Below, piece after piece: positions 9,138-18,231 of a stretch of DNA of 64,000 nt. The stretch's first letter is position 1, and every line of letters begins with the position of its first letter. A model generated the notes under the pieces. That model saw only the letters and a list, made by a program, of their open reading frames with translations, made no database searches and had not been told where the DNA came from. The translations under genes and the position numbers were made by a program. This DNA comes from Luteimonas viscosa (GTDB lineage Bacteria > Pseudomonadota > Gammaproteobacteria > Xanthomonadales > Xanthomonadaceae), in assembly GCF_008244685.1 (NCBI RefSeq), contig NZ_VTFT01000001.1, positions 475,248-539,247 of the forward strand. The letters are read 5' to 3'.

Positions 9138-9347
9138 CTAGAGCGGCTGCACTTCGTCGGCCTGCAGGCCCTTCTGGCCCTGCACGACCTTGAAGGAGAC
9201 CTTCTGGCCTTCCTGCAGCGACTTGAAGCCGGTGCCCTGGATCGAGCGGAAGTGGACGAACAGGTCCTGGCCGCTTTCCGGGGTGATGAAGCCGAAGCCC
9301 TTCGCGTCGTTGAACCACTTGACGGTGCCGGTCTGACGTTCGGTCAT
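9138..9347 (-). CDS. Cold-shock domain protein (CspA family)
   Basis: This 69-residue single-domain OB-fold protein binds RNA and single-stranded DNA. The RNP1 motif KGFGFI and RNP2-type LFVHFRSI are intact, and the opening [10 protein letters not shown] is the family signature. A very strong ribosome binding site (AAGGAGT, 9354-9360) precedes the ATG. It has its own terminator and a long upstream leader, so it is monocistronic. Whether it is cold-induced or constitutive cannot be told; bacteria usually carry several paralogues. Confidence 0.95.
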   Translation of the reverse strand: MTERQTGTVKWFNDAKGFGFITPESGQDLFVHFRSIQGTGFKSLQEGQKVSFKVVQGQKGLQADEVQPL

Positions 9348-9594
9348 TTTGTTACTCCTTGAAACTAGACAGTGGATGGATACCAGGCCCTGTCAGGGGT
9401 GCCTGGACTGTATCGAGCAAGGGGTAACGCGAACGATGGAGCGGATCGTCTGGAGCGGCCGCCATGGACGGCTTCGGACTCTCGTGATCTACCGCATCGG
9501 AGCCACGATGTACCGTGATCCCGGCCTTGAACAGTCCGCGCACGATAGCGCACTTTCAGCGCGATGTGTAAACCCCCCTCCCCTGGGGCCGACC
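9348..9594 (-). promoter_or_regulatory. Leader/promoter region of the cold-shock gene
   Basis: A 247-base gap between the csp start and the end of the pseudouridine synthase gene. It is less GC-rich in patches than its surroundings and holds the csp ribosome binding site. Cold-shock genes often have long 5' leaders that act as RNA thermosensors; that role is inferred from position only. No ORF or confident promoter boxes were recognised. Confidence 0.35.
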
Positions 9595-10308
9595 CTACCA
9601 GTCCTCGCGGCCGGGCAGCATCGCGGCCAGCTCGGCGTCGGTCAGGTTTCGCCACTGGCCGGGCTTGAGCCGGCCCAACAGCACCGGCCCGATCCGCATC
9701 CGCCGCAGTTGCCGGACCCGGAATCCGAAGTGCGCGGCCATCAGCCGGATCTGCCGGTTCAGGCCCTGCACCAGCACGATCCGGAATCCGAACGGGCCGA
9801 CCTTGCCGGTCCGGCACGGCAACGTGACCTGGCCGTGCACCGGCACCCCGCGGCTCATCCCGCGCAGGAATTCCGCCGTCACCGGATGGTTCACGGCCAC
9901 CAGGTATTCCTTCTCCAGCTTGTTCTCGGCGCGCAGGATCGCGTTGACGATGTCGCCGTTGCTGGTCAGCAGGATCAGCCCTTCGGATTCCTTGTCCAGG
10001 CGCCCGATCGGGAAGATCCGCTGCTCGTGGCCGACGAACTCGACGATGTTGCCCTTCACCGACGACTCGGTCGTGCAGGTGATGCCCGCCGGCTTGTTGA
10101 GGGCGATGTACACGTGCCGGCGCTTGCCCTTCGCCGCGCTGCGCGGCTTGAGGGACTGGCCGTCGACCAGCACCGCATCGCCCTCGCCCACCTCGGCACC
10201 GATGCGCGCACGCATGCCATTGACGCTGACCCGGCCCTCGCCGATCAGGCGGTCGGCTTCGCGACGGGAGCAATGGCCGGTATCGCTGATGTAGCGGTTA
10301 AGGCGCAT
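9595..10308 (-). CDS. rluF: 23S rRNA pseudouridine synthase, RluF-like (RsuA/RluB family)
   Basis: This 237-residue protein has an N-terminal S4 RNA-binding domain (MRLNRYISDTGHCSRREADR) followed by a pseudouridine synthase domain. The catalytic Asp is in GRLDKESEGL, and LVQGLNRQIRLM and VRQLRRMRIG are further family motifs. Overall pattern is closest to E. coli RluF (23S U2604), but without its basic C-terminal tail. The ATG at 10308 is the only start compatible with the S4 domain. It lies upstream of csp on the same strand, separated by the csp leader. Confidence 0.85.
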   Translation of the reverse strand: MRLNRYISDTGHCSRREADRLIGEGRVSVNGMRARIGAEVGEGDAVLVDGQSLKPRSAAKGKRRHVYIALNKPAGITCTTESSVKGNIVEFVGHEQRIFPIGRLDKESEGLILLTSNGDIVNAILRAENKLEKEYLVAVNHPVTAEFLRGMSRGVPVHGQVTLPCRTGKVGPFGFRIVLVQGLNRQIRLMAAHFGFRVRQLRRMRIGPVLLGRLKPGQWRNLTDAELAAMLPGREDW

Positions 10309-10393
10309 GGAGAGGTCGCGGCGGCGTTGCGGGGGCGCGCAGTCTGGCAGATCGGGCCGGCCGGCGGAGCCTCCGTGTGCGCCGATCCCCTGG

Positions 10394-10699
10394 TCAGGGG
10401 GTCGCCACCAGGTCGGCGTAGGCCGGATGGCCGTCGATCCAGTCCGCCGCGTACGGGCAACTCGGCACCACCTCGAGGCGTTGGGCCCGCGCGTGGTCCA
10501 GGGCGGCGCGCACCAGTCGCCCGGCAAGGCCGCGTCCGCGCAGCGAAGACGGCACGAAGGTATGGGTGATCTCCATCCGTCCGCCGCACAGGCGGTACTC
10601 CAGCACGCCCCGGTCGCCTGCCGCATGGGCGTGGAACGCGCTGCCCGGGATGTGTTCGATCGTCACCGTGTCCAACTGCCTTCCCCCTCGAGTCCGCAT
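10394..10699 (-). CDS. Small GNAT-fold acetyltransferase (YjdJ-like)
   Basis: About 85-101 residues, matching the single-domain YjdJ/GCN5-related group (COG2388). Visible features are the acetyl-CoA loop pattern SSLRGRGLAGRLVRAALDHA and the ending VPSCPYAADWIDGHPAYADL, both typical. The start is uncertain: ATG at 10699 or 10708 are possible, but a purine-rich site (GGGGGAAGG) lies just upstream of an in-frame TTG and GTG about 12-14 codons later, where family members normally begin. Substrate unknown. Confidence 0.75.
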   Translation of the reverse strand: MRTRGGRQLDTVTIEHIPGSAFHAHAAGDRGVLEYRLCGGRMEITHTFVPSSLRGRGLAGRLVRAALDHARAQRLEVVPSCPYAADWIDGHPAYADLVATP

Positions 10700-10858
10700 C
10701 GGCGCCATTGTGGCGTGCCGCGTCCGCGTTGACGTCAACGCGCCCACGCGGCCTGCGAGGTGACGCACTGGGTCCGAAGAAACTTGACCATCATCACGAT
10801 TGCGGCTGGCATGGAACCTGCTTCCATCTGGGAACCGACACGAACCGCGGGGCATCCC

Positions 10859-11041
10859 ATGATCGACAGCAACACCCAGCACCAGGCCATCGGCCGACTG
10901 TTCGAACTCGTGCGCAACGGCGACGTCGACAACCTCGAGTTCACCCAGCTCGATTCGCTGATCTACGGCGGCCTCGAGCAGACCTACCGGGTCACCGACG
11001 CCGATCGCGACCAGCGCAGCGTGCAGACCTCGGCCGTCTGA
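10859..11041 (+). CDS. Small hypothetical protein, 60 residues
   Basis: The frame from the ATG at 10859 gives an acidic, soluble protein with no membrane segment (MIDSNTQHQAIGRLFELV...). It reads like a compact helical domain and its codon choice matches nearby genes. An in-frame GTG at 10760 and ATG at 10811 would extend it by up to 33 residues of poorer quality. No family recognised. It is divergent from the acetyltransferase and converges on the DUF4034-like gene 11 bases further on. Confidence 0.55.
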   Translation: MIDSNTQHQAIGRLFELVRNGDVDNLEFTQLDSLIYGGLEQTYRVTDADRDQRSVQTSAV

Positions 11042-11052
11042 GCCCGGACCGG

Positions 11053-12657
11053 TCAGGGTCGCCAGCGTTCCGCCGGCACGCCCTGCTCCCCAAGTTCCGT
11101 TTCCAGCTGCTCTGCGCGCTGCGCCTGCCAGGGATCGTCGCGGTTGGCATGGCGCAGGAATTCCCGCACGACCTCCAGGTCGACGTATGCATCGGTGATC
11201 ACCGACTGGTCCAGTCGCATCGCCCATGCCGCGCCCTCGTCCGGGTACTCGTCCAGCAGGCGATCGATGTGGGGTTTGGCCTTCGCCGCGGCCTGCTCGC
11301 GCTCCGCGCCACCCCCGTAGAGCAGCATCATCGAAAGTTCGACCAGCGACCCGCGTCGCTGTACGGCGTCGGCTGCAGCCGCCAGATAGTGCTGCTCGGC
11401 CTGCTCGAACCTGTGCGTTCGCCGATACCCGGCGCCGAGCAGGTACTGTCCGAATGCGTCCTCCGGATCGAGGGCCTCGGCGCGCTGCGCGTGGCGCAGG
11501 GCCCATTGCGGATCCAGTCTGAGCAGCTGCCAGCCGATCTGGCGGTGCGCCCATGCGCTGGTTTCGTTGAACCGATGCTCCTGCAGCAGCATGGCCACGC
11601 CTTTCCAGTGATCGGCCCCGCCCTCGGACGCCGGCAGGTTCAGGACGACGTTGGCTGCCTGCCTCAACGCACCTTCGTTCGAGCCGATGCGCACGGCGGC
11701 CTCGAGGATGGCGACGGTCTCGCGCGTGAACGCATCCTCGGAGACCAGCACGTCGCCCCGGTCGGCGTAGGGCGCCGCGACGTGGATCGCCAGCTGCGGC
11801 CGGCGAGGCAGATGGCGCGACAGCTCCGCGCCGAAAGACAGCATTTCCTCGTAGGAACCACCCCAGCGAGGCTCCAGGGCGTTCATGCGCTGCCGCGCCA
11901 TCTCGACGCAGCCCGGGTCCTGCGCCTGCGCCCCGGCGATCGCCTCGCGCTGCAGGTCATCGCGCGAGGTCAGGATGCCCAGGTTGAGCAGGCCGGCATA
12001 GGCGGGCAGCAGGCGCGGTTCGATGCGGATCGCCTCCCGGTACAGAGGCAGGGCCTGCTCCGCGAATCGTTCCATGCGCTGGAAGCTCTCGCGTGGCGTT
12101 TCCCTGGCCCATGCACCGCCACGGGCGCTCCACGCGGCCTGGCGAAGATGACTGGCGCGCGCGAGGTTGGCGTAGGCGCTGTCCGGCGCAAGCTCGAGCC
12201 AGCGTGACGTCAGCAGGTCAGTCTCGGCGCTGGCGTCGTGCAGCGCCTCCAATGCCACGTCGATGTCCTCGCCGAACTCCTGCGCCGAGTAGTGCCGGTC
12301 CAGCATTTCGTCCAGCAGGCGATCCAGCGCCGCCGCATCCCCGGCAGCGAGATACGCCTCGATCGTGCGCACGTCGAGCGGCTCGAGCGCGTGGAAACGG
12401 CAGTGGGCATCGGCGTGCCCGTCCGGCCAGCGGTTGCCTGGCAGGTCGGGGTAGGCGAGGCAACGCTGCAGGCGGTCCTCGACGAGATCCGCCTCCGCCG
12501 CGTCGCGGTAATAGGCCCTCCATGGTTCGGGGATGGCCGCGAACGCGGACTCCGCCTCCACCGCGGCTTGCTCGGCCCGGCCATCGGCCGGTTCCTGCGC
12601 CAGGGCGCCCGTCCACGCCACCGCGGCAAGCGCCGCGGCCCACCAGCCTGTTCCCAT
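11053..12657 (-). CDS. Secreted DUF4034-like protein with TPR-like helices
   Basis: A 534-residue protein with a signal peptide (MGTGWWAAALAAVAWTGALA). The N-terminal third (RCLAYPDLPGNRWPDG) resembles DUF4034 proteins of Xanthomonadaceae. Regions such as LARASHLRQAAW and QYLLGAGYRRTHRFEQAEQHY look like tetratricopeptide helices. Function unknown; TPR content suggests protein binding in the periplasm. The start at 12657 was chosen over an ATG eight codons earlier because a GGGGAGTGGGG site lies directly in front. It follows the rhomboid gene on the same strand after 46 bases. Confidence 0.65.
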   Translation of the reverse strand: MGTGWWAAALAAVAWTGALAQEPADGRAEQAAVEAESAFAAIPEPWRAYYRDAAEADLVEDRLQRCLAYPDLPGNRWPDGHADAHCRFHALEPLDVRTIEAYLAAGDAAALDRLLDEMLDRHYSAQEFGEDIDVALEALHDASAETDLLTSRWLELAPDSAYANLARASHLRQAAWSARGGAWARETPRESFQRMERFAEQALPLYREAIRIEPRLLPAYAGLLNLGILTSRDDLQREAIAGAQAQDPGCVEMARQRMNALEPRWGGSYEEMLSFGAELSRHLPRRPQLAIHVAAPYADRGDVLVSEDAFTRETVAILEAAVRIGSNEGALRQAANVVLNLPASEGGADHWKGVAMLLQEHRFNETSAWAHRQIGWQLLRLDPQWALRHAQRAEALDPEDAFGQYLLGAGYRRTHRFEQAEQHYLAAAADAVQRRGSLVELSMMLLYGGGAEREQAAAKAKPHIDRLLDEYPDEGAAWAMRLDQSVITDAYVDLEVVREFLRHANRDDPWQAQRAEQLETELGEQGVPAERWRP

Positions 12658-12703
12658 CCCCACTCCCCCGCGTCCCTGCACCGGTCCGGCGCGACGGCGC
12701 CGG

Positions 12704-13321
12704 TCAGCCCCCGAAGGACGGCGAGAGCAATCTTGCCACGAAGGTCGACGCCACGCGCGGCTCCATCAGCACCGTGAACAGGATGCCGTAGGCCGCGCCC
12801 CAGAGGTGGGCGCTGTGGTTGACGTTGTCGCCGCCGCGGCGGTCCATCCAGATCGAGTAGCCGATGTACATCGCCGCGTACAGGATCGCCGGCACCGGCA
12901 GGAAGAACACGAAGATCAGGCTCCACGGCGCGAACAGGATGAAGCTGAAGAGCACGGCCGAGACCGCGCCCGAGGCGCCGAGGCTGCGATAGCCGGCATC
13001 CTTCTGGTGGCGGAAGTAGGTCGGCATGATCGCCATCACGATCGCCGACAGGTAGAACGCGGCGAAGCCCAGGTGGCCGATGCGCTCGACGAACACCGGT
13101 TCGATCGCGCGCCCGAAGAAGAACAGCGTGATCATGTTGAACAGCAGGTGCTGGGCGTCGGCGTGAATGAAGCCGTGGGTGACCAGACGGTCGTATTGCC
13201 GGTGGCGGTCGATCGCCGGCGGCCACAGGATCAGCCGGTCGAGCAGCCTGCGGTTGCTGAAGGCCTGCCACGAGACCAGCACGGTCACGCCGATCAGGAC
13301 GAAGGTGACGATCGATTGCAT
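12704..13321 (-). CDS. Rhomboid-family intramembrane serine protease
   Basis: This 205-residue membrane protein has about six hydrophobic segments. The catalytic Ser is in LGASGAVSA (GxSG), the catalytic His in NHSAHLWGAAYG, and the upstream HGFIHADAQHLLFNM carries the His/Asn oxyanion pattern. This is a minimal GlpG-like rhomboid without the cytoplasmic N-terminal domain. Substrates are unknown. It lies 16 bases after the POT transporter gene on the same strand, so co-transcription is likely. Confidence 0.9.
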   Translation of the reverse strand: MQSIVTFVLIGVTVLVSWQAFSNRRLLDRLILWPPAIDRHRQYDRLVTHGFIHADAQHLLFNMITLFFFGRAIEPVFVERIGHLGFAAFYLSAIVMAIMPTYFRHQKDAGYRSLGASGAVSAVLFSFILFAPWSLIFVFFLPVPAILYAAMYIGYSIWMDRRGGDNVNHSAHLWGAAYGILFTVLMEPRVASTFVARLLSPSFGG

Positions 13322-13337
13322 GCGGTAGGCTCCGGCC

Positions 13338-14969
13338 TCAGCTCGCGATCCGGTAATTGTCCTGCATCGGGTAGGTGCGCGCGTACAGCGCGAACGCCAG
13401 CGCCGCCACGAACGCGAACGCAGCGAAGAAGAACATCAGGAACGCCGGCTCGCTCAGGCCGGTCTGCGCGATCATCGCCTTGAAGCCGTCGTTGCGCACG
13501 CCGGCGTTGGTCAGCAGCACCCACAGACTGCCGAACGTACTGGTGAGGTACCAGAACGCCATGATCACGCCCTTCATCGCATACGGCGCCTGGCTGTAGG
13601 CGAACTCGAGCGCGGTCGCCGACACCAGCACCTCGCCGAAGGTCAGCAGCAGGTAGGGCAGCGACTGCCAGGCCAGCGAGACGTCGGCGCCGCCGTCGAT
13701 CCACAGCTGCAGCACGCCGGCCACGATCCACGACACGCCCGAGATCGCGATGCCCCAGCCCATCCGGCGCAGCGCCGTGACCACGAAGCCCATCCGCCGC
13801 AGCAGCGGGTACAGCACGATGTTGTTGAACGGGATCAGCAGCATCACCAGCAGCGGGTTCAGCGCCTGCATCTGCGCCGGTTCCTTGATCAGCCAGCTCG
13901 GCCACCACCACTGGTCGTGCGGGATCACCATGGCGTTGCCCTGGATGATCCAGGTCGAGGCCTTCTGGTCGAACAGCGACCAGAACGGCGTCACCAGCGC
14001 GAACACGATCAGGATCCGCAGCACCGCGCGCACGCCGTCCACCGCCGCGTCCGGGTGCCGGCCGCGTGCGCGCTCCAGCTGCAGCGAGGCGCCCCAGCCG
14101 CCGAACGCGATCAGCACGCCCAGCGCCAGGCAGGCGGTGATGACGAAACCGAACGAGTCGGGCCACCACGCCAGTCCCGCGCCCAGCGCCTTGAGCGCCC
14201 ACAGCACCAGCATCAGGGCCGCCACCGCGATCCCGCCCCAGGCCACCAGCGTGCCGGCATTGCCCTGCCCCGCGCGGCGTTCGCGCAGCGCGGTGCGGAT
14301 CACGTTGAGGAACGAATCCGGGTCGTTGCCCGACGGCGGCACGTTGACGTACTGCTTGCGGCCCATCCAGAAGATGACCGTGGCGATGAACATCAGGATC
14401 CCCGGCACTCCGAACGCCACCGCCGGCCCGAAGTTGCGCAGCAGCAGCGGCGCGAACAGCGAGGCGAAGAACGAACCGAAGTTGATGATCCAGTAGAAGG
14501 CGTCGAAGACCAGCTTGGCCTTGTCCTTGTTAGTCTGGTCGAACTGGTCGCCGCAGAAGCTCACCACCAGCGGCTTGATGCCGCCCGACCCCAGCGCGAT
14601 CAGGAACAGCCCGGTGAAAAAGCCCGTGCGGTTGTCCTCGAACAGCGCCAGGCAGGCATGGCCGGCGCAGTAGATCAGCGAGAACCACAGGACGGTGTTG
14701 TACTTGCCGAAGAACCGGTCCGAGAGCCAGCCGCCGAGCAGCGGGAAGAAGTACACGCCGATCACGAAGGTGTGGAAGACGTCCTTCGCCATCGCCTCGC
14801 GTTCGCTGCCCTGGGGCAGGTACTGCAGCAGCACCGAACTGATCAGGAACGGCACCAGGATGTTGCGCATCCCGTAGAAGCTGAACCGCTCGCAGGCCTC
14901 GTTGCCGATGATGTACTTGATCTGGCGGGGCATCGGCCCCTGCGCGGCGGGCGTGGCGGCGGTCGTCAT
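13338..14969 (-). CDS. POT/PTR2-family proton-coupled di/tripeptide transporter
   Basis: This 543-residue inner-membrane protein imports short peptides with protons. The proton-coupling motif EACERFSFYG is near residues 24-33, and the PTR2 signature appears as FYWIINFGSFFASL. The length and about 14 hydrophobic segments match the DtpA/YdgR group. It sits between the M14 carboxypeptidase (divergent) and the rhomboid gene (downstream), fitting a peptide-scavenging context with the many exported peptidases. Confidence 0.92.
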   Translation of the reverse strand: MTTAATPAAQGPMPRQIKYIIGNEACERFSFYGMRNILVPFLISSVLLQYLPQGSEREAMAKDVFHTFVIGVYFFPLLGGWLSDRFFGKYNTVLWFSLIYCAGHACLALFEDNRTGFFTGLFLIALGSGGIKPLVVSFCGDQFDQTNKDKAKLVFDAFYWIINFGSFFASLFAPLLLRNFGPAVAFGVPGILMFIATVIFWMGRKQYVNVPPSGNDPDSFLNVIRTALRERRAGQGNAGTLVAWGGIAVAALMLVLWALKALGAGLAWWPDSFGFVITACLALGVLIAFGGWGASLQLERARGRHPDAAVDGVRAVLRILIVFALVTPFWSLFDQKASTWIIQGNAMVIPHDQWWWPSWLIKEPAQMQALNPLLVMLLIPFNNIVLYPLLRRMGFVVTALRRMGWGIAISGVSWIVAGVLQLWIDGGADVSLAWQSLPYLLLTFGEVLVSATALEFAYSQAPYAMKGVIMAFWYLTSTFGSLWVLLTNAGVRNDGFKAMIAQTGLSEPAFLMFFFAAFAFVAALAFALYARTYPMQDNYRIAS

Positions 14970-15112
14970 GCGGCGATCGGTCCGGAGGATGGCGGAGCCG
15001 GAAGGCTAACCCATCGCGTCCGCCGACGCCCGTGTCGCCGGACCATCGACACGGGCCGGGGCGGCGCTGCGCTGGCATCATGCGCGTCACCTTCCTACCA
15101 CCGGCTCCGCTG

Positions 15113-16873
15113 ATGCGATCCACCCTCGCCTGTACCCTCGCGGCGCTGCTCGCCGCCCTCCCCGCCCTGGCCGCAGCGCCCCTGTCCACCCAAGCCGAGC
15201 GCAGCGGCTTCGCCAAGACCGGCCGCTACGACGAGACGGTCGCGCTGTGCGCGGCGTTCGCGCAGCGCCATCCCGATGCCGTGCGCTGCGTCGACTTCGG
15301 CACCACCCCCGAGGGCCGGCCGATGAAGGCGCTGGTGGTCTCGCGCAGCGGTGCGCTCACGCCCGCCGCCGCGCGGGAACGCGGCATCCCCGTGGTGCTG
15401 ATGCAGGGCGGCATCCACGCCGGCGAGATCGACGGCAAGGACGCCGGCTTCCTCGCGCTGCGGCAGGTCCTGGAGGGCGAGGCCGCCCCGGGCGCGCTCG
15501 AGCGGCTGGTGTGGGTGTTCGTGCCGGTGTTCAACGTCGACGGCCACGAGCGCTTCGGCGCCTGGAACCGCCCCAACCAGCGCGGCCCGGAGGAGATGGG
15601 CTGGCGCACCACGGCGCAGAACTACAACCTCAACCGCGACTACGCCAAGGCCGATTCGCCAGAGATGCGGGCGATGCTGGCGCTGGTGGAGGCCTGGGAT
15701 CCGATCGCCACCATCGACCTGCATGCCACCAACGGCGCCCAGTTCGAGCACGACATCTCGATCCAGGTCGAACCGTTGCACGGCGGCGACGAGCGCCTGC
15801 GCGAGGCCGGCCTCGCGTTGCGCACGCGCACGATGGCCGATCTCGCGGCGCAGGGCTCGCTGCCGCTGCCGTTCTATCCCTCGTTCGCGGATTACCAGGA
15901 TCCGGCCACCGGCTTCGAGGACGGCGTGGCGCCGCCGCGCTTCTCGCACGGCTACTTCCTGTTGCGCAACCGGCTGGCGATGCTGGTCGAGACGCATTCG
16001 TGGAAGGAATACCCGGTCCGGGTGCGCATCACCCGCAACACCATCGTCTCGGTGCTCGGACAGGTCGCCCGCCATGGCCGCGAATGGATGGCAGTGGCGC
16101 AGGCGGCCGATGCGCGCGAACTCGCAGGAACGCCGGTGGCGCTCGATTACCACGCCACCGCGCGCAGCCGCACGATCGACTTCCGCGGCTACGCCTATAC
16201 GCGCACGCCTTCCGAAGTTTCCGGGGCGCCGATGACCCGCTACGACCCGGCCACGCCCCAGGTGTGGAAGGTGCCCCTGCGCGACGAGATCGTGCCGCGG
16301 ACGCTGGTGGACGCGCCGCGCGGCGGCTACCTGGTGCCCGCCGCGTTCGCCGCGCAGGTCGGCGAGCGGCTGCGCGCGCACGGCATCGTCCACGCCACGC
16401 TCGCGGCCGCGCTGCCGGAGGCCGATGTCGAGACGTTCCGAGCCACCGGAAAGCAGCTGGCGGCGGGCTCGGTCGAGGGCCACCAGCGGCTGACGGTGGA
16501 AGGCGGCTGGTCGCAAGAGCGTCGCGACGTGCCCGCCGGCTCGCTGTTCGTGCCGATCGCGCAACCGAAGGCCAGGCTGGTGATGGCGCTGCTGGAACCG
16601 CAGGCGCCCGATTCGCTGCTGCAGTGGGGCCTGTTCAACAATGCCTTCGAGCGCAAGGAGTACATGGAGGCCTACGTGGCCGAAGCGGTGGCGCGCGAGA
16701 TGCTGGCCGCCGAGCCGGCGCTGAAGGCGGAATTCGAGCGTCGCCTGCGCGAGGACAGCGACTTCGCAGGCGATCCCGCCGCGCGCCTGGAATTCTTCCA
16801 TCGGCGCCATCCCTCCTGGGACGAACGCCTGGACCTGTATCCGGTGCTGCGCACGCAGCGACTGCCCAGGTGA
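15113..16873 (+). CDS. Secreted M14-family zinc carboxypeptidase
   Basis: This 586-residue exported peptidase has a leader MRSTLACTLAALLAALPALA. The zinc HxxE motif is in QGGIHAGEIDGKDAG, the third zinc ligand in IDLHATNGAQ, and the catalytic Glu region in LVETHSWKEYPVRV. The roughly 200-residue C-terminal extension after the catalytic domain is usual for the Xanthomonadaceae secreted M14 group. An ATG at 15080 in frame would add 11 residues before the leader; 15113 gives the better signal peptide. Substrate specificity cannot be read from sequence. Confidence 0.87.
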   Translation: MRSTLACTLAALLAALPALAAAPLSTQAERSGFAKTGRYDETVALCAAFAQRHPDAVRCVDFGTTPEGRPMKALVVSRSGALTPAAARERGIPVVLMQGGIHAGEIDGKDAGFLALRQVLEGEAAPGALERLVWVFVPVFNVDGHERFGAWNRPNQRGPEEMGWRTTAQNYNLNRDYAKADSPEMRAMLALVEAWDPIATIDLHATNGAQFEHDISIQVEPLHGGDERLREAGLALRTRTMADLAAQGSLPLPFYPSFADYQDPATGFEDGVAPPRFSHGYFLLRNRLAMLVETHSWKEYPVRVRITRNTIVSVLGQVARHGREWMAVAQAADARELAGTPVALDYHATARSRTIDFRGYAYTRTPSEVSGAPMTRYDPATPQVWKVPLRDEIVPRTLVDAPRGGYLVPAAFAAQVGERLRAHGIVHATLAAALPEADVETFRATGKQLAAGSVEGHQRLTVEGGWSQERRDVPAGSLFVPIAQPKARLVMALLEPQAPDSLLQWGLFNNAFERKEYMEAYVAEAVAREMLAAEPALKAEFERRLREDSDFAGDPAARLEFFHRRHPSWDERLDLYPVLRTQRLPR

Positions 16874-16977
16874 CGGCGACATTGCGCGTTGGCCGGCGCG
16901 GCAACCCCGCGAAGCCGCATTTGCGTTCGCGGCGGCCTTGGCCGACAGTGGTGCAGCCGCCCGAAAGGAGGATCGCC

Positions 16978-17688
16978 ATGCGCGTCCTGCCCGCCTGCCA
17001 CGCCGTCCTTGCGCTGCTGCTGGCGTCCGCCTGCAGCCCCGACCGGCCGCCCGGGCCGACGGTGACGGAGCCGCCGACCGCAGCGCAAACGCCCGCCGTC
17101 GAGCCGCCCTCGCCCGTTGCCGGGATCACGACCGCGCATTTCCGCTGCGGCGACCTGCAGGTCGGTGCGGAGTTCGACAACGCCGCCGGCCATGTCACCC
17201 TGTCGATCGGCACCGGCCGCACCCGGCTGCCGCAGGCGGTGGCGGCGTCCGGCGCGCGCTACGCCGATACCGCCGGCAACGAATTCTGGAACAAGGGCGA
17301 CGGCGCGACCCTCACCCTCGACGGCGTCAGCCATGCCTGCATCGTCACCGAACAGGGCTCGCCCTGGCACGAGGCCCGCAGCCGGGGTGCGCACTTCCGC
17401 GGCCTGGGCACCGAGCCGTTCTGGTCGCTGGAGGTGGAGGGCGGCCCCGCCCCGCGACTGCTGCTCGATCTGGAAATGGGCGAGCGCAGGCTGGTGGTCG
17501 CCCAGCCCACGCCCCTGGACCAGGGCGAAGGATTCGCCGGCCAGGCCGACGACGGCAGCGAGGTCACCCTGCGCATCACCCGCGGCGACTGCAGCGACGG
17601 CATGAGCGACGAGCGCTACCCGGCCAGCATCGATCTGACGGTCGGCGGCGAGACCTACGCCGGTTGCGGGGCTTTCCTCCAGGAATGA
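16978..17688 (+). CDS. MliC/COG3650 two-domain lipoprotein
   Basis: A 236-residue lipoprotein with lipobox LLASAC at about residues 13-18. Residues about 52-120 form an MliC domain (FRCGDLQVG..., AASGARYADTAGNEFWNKG), the c-type lysozyme inhibitor fold with paired cysteines. The second half (FRGLGTEPFWSLEVEG..., ending AGCGAFLQE) is the COG3650 domain. An excellent ribosome binding site (AAAGGAGGA) precedes the ATG. Role inferred: protection of peptidoglycan against lysozyme; inhibition by this particular protein is unproven. Confidence 0.85.
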   Translation: MRVLPACHAVLALLLASACSPDRPPGPTVTEPPTAAQTPAVEPPSPVAGITTAHFRCGDLQVGAEFDNAAGHVTLSIGTGRTRLPQAVAASGARYADTAGNEFWNKGDGATLTLDGVSHACIVTEQGSPWHEARSRGAHFRGLGTEPFWSLEVEGGPAPRLLLDLEMGERRLVVAQPTPLDQGEGFAGQADDGSEVTLRITRGDCSDGMSDERYPASIDLTVGGETYAGCGAFLQE

Positions 17689-17789
17689 ATCCCGGCCCGG
17701 CGAACGACCCGGCCGGCGGTCATGGTCCGGCCCTGTCCGGCGGCCGTGGGACGCAGTAAGCTTGCGCCGCCACGCCACCGGAGACCGTC

Positions 17790-17891
17790 ATGGCCAAGAA
17801 CCTGGACAAGCGCAAGGAAGACAAGAAGAAGCCGGAAAAGTCGCTGAAGGAAAAGCGCGCTGTGAAGAAGGAAAAGAAGGCCGGCAAATAA
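17790..17891 (+). CDS. Lysine-rich 33-residue protein
   Basis: The frame encodes 33 residues, about half Lys or Arg (MAKNLDKRKEDKKKPEKS...). A GGAGA site lies 8 bases before the ATG. Its stop codon TAA sits inside the loop of a strong intrinsic terminator, so the mRNA is a self-contained short unit. Length is below usual gene-caller limits. Extreme basic charge suggests RNA, DNA or ribosome binding, or an intrinsically disordered peptide. No family recognised. Confidence 0.65.
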   Translation: MAKNLDKRKEDKKKPEKSLKEKRAVKKEKKAGK

Positions 17892-17904
17892 GCCGGCCTT
17901 TTTT
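17877..17904 (+). terminator. Rho-independent terminator overlapping the end of the lysine-rich ORF
   Basis: A 9-bp perfect stem (AAGGCCGGC with GCCGGCCTT) and 6-base loop AAATAA, then six T. The loop contains the TAA stop codon. Confidence 0.93.
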
Positions 17905-18043
17905 GTTCTTCGACCGGCCCCGGAGCAGGGCGCCTGTTGCGAGGCGATGCGCAGCACTCGTGGCCCATAGTCTGTGAGGCGGGTTCGTTCGCCTGCCAGC
18001 GACCGATGGCGGCGCGCGTCGCCACACCCTGGCGACCTGAGGG

Positions 18044-18152
18044 CCCCGCCATGCCCGGCAGGCCTTTCGCGGTGAATGTCCTCCGGCATGCGCCTGCAGG
18101 CGCCTGCCTCCCCCTTGATTTCACCGCGAAAGGCCTGCCGGCCACGGCGGGG
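18044..18152 (+). repeat. Composite element locus 1, hairpin module A
   Basis: Outer arms of 33 bases (18044-18076 and 18120-18152) pair with two mismatches. Inside is a 43-base core: conserved TGTCCTCC, a GGC...GCC inner stem-loop around TGCA, then conserved TCCCCCTTGAT. It matches module A at 56504-56616 in the core, with different but compensated stem sequence. No ORF. Confidence 0.85.
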
Positions 18153-18231
18153 CTCGGCTTGCGGGCGCGTGCGCCGGGCGCCATGTCCCCCCGGGCCTGC
18201 GCGCGTTGAAGCGCCATCGATCTGGAGCGCT

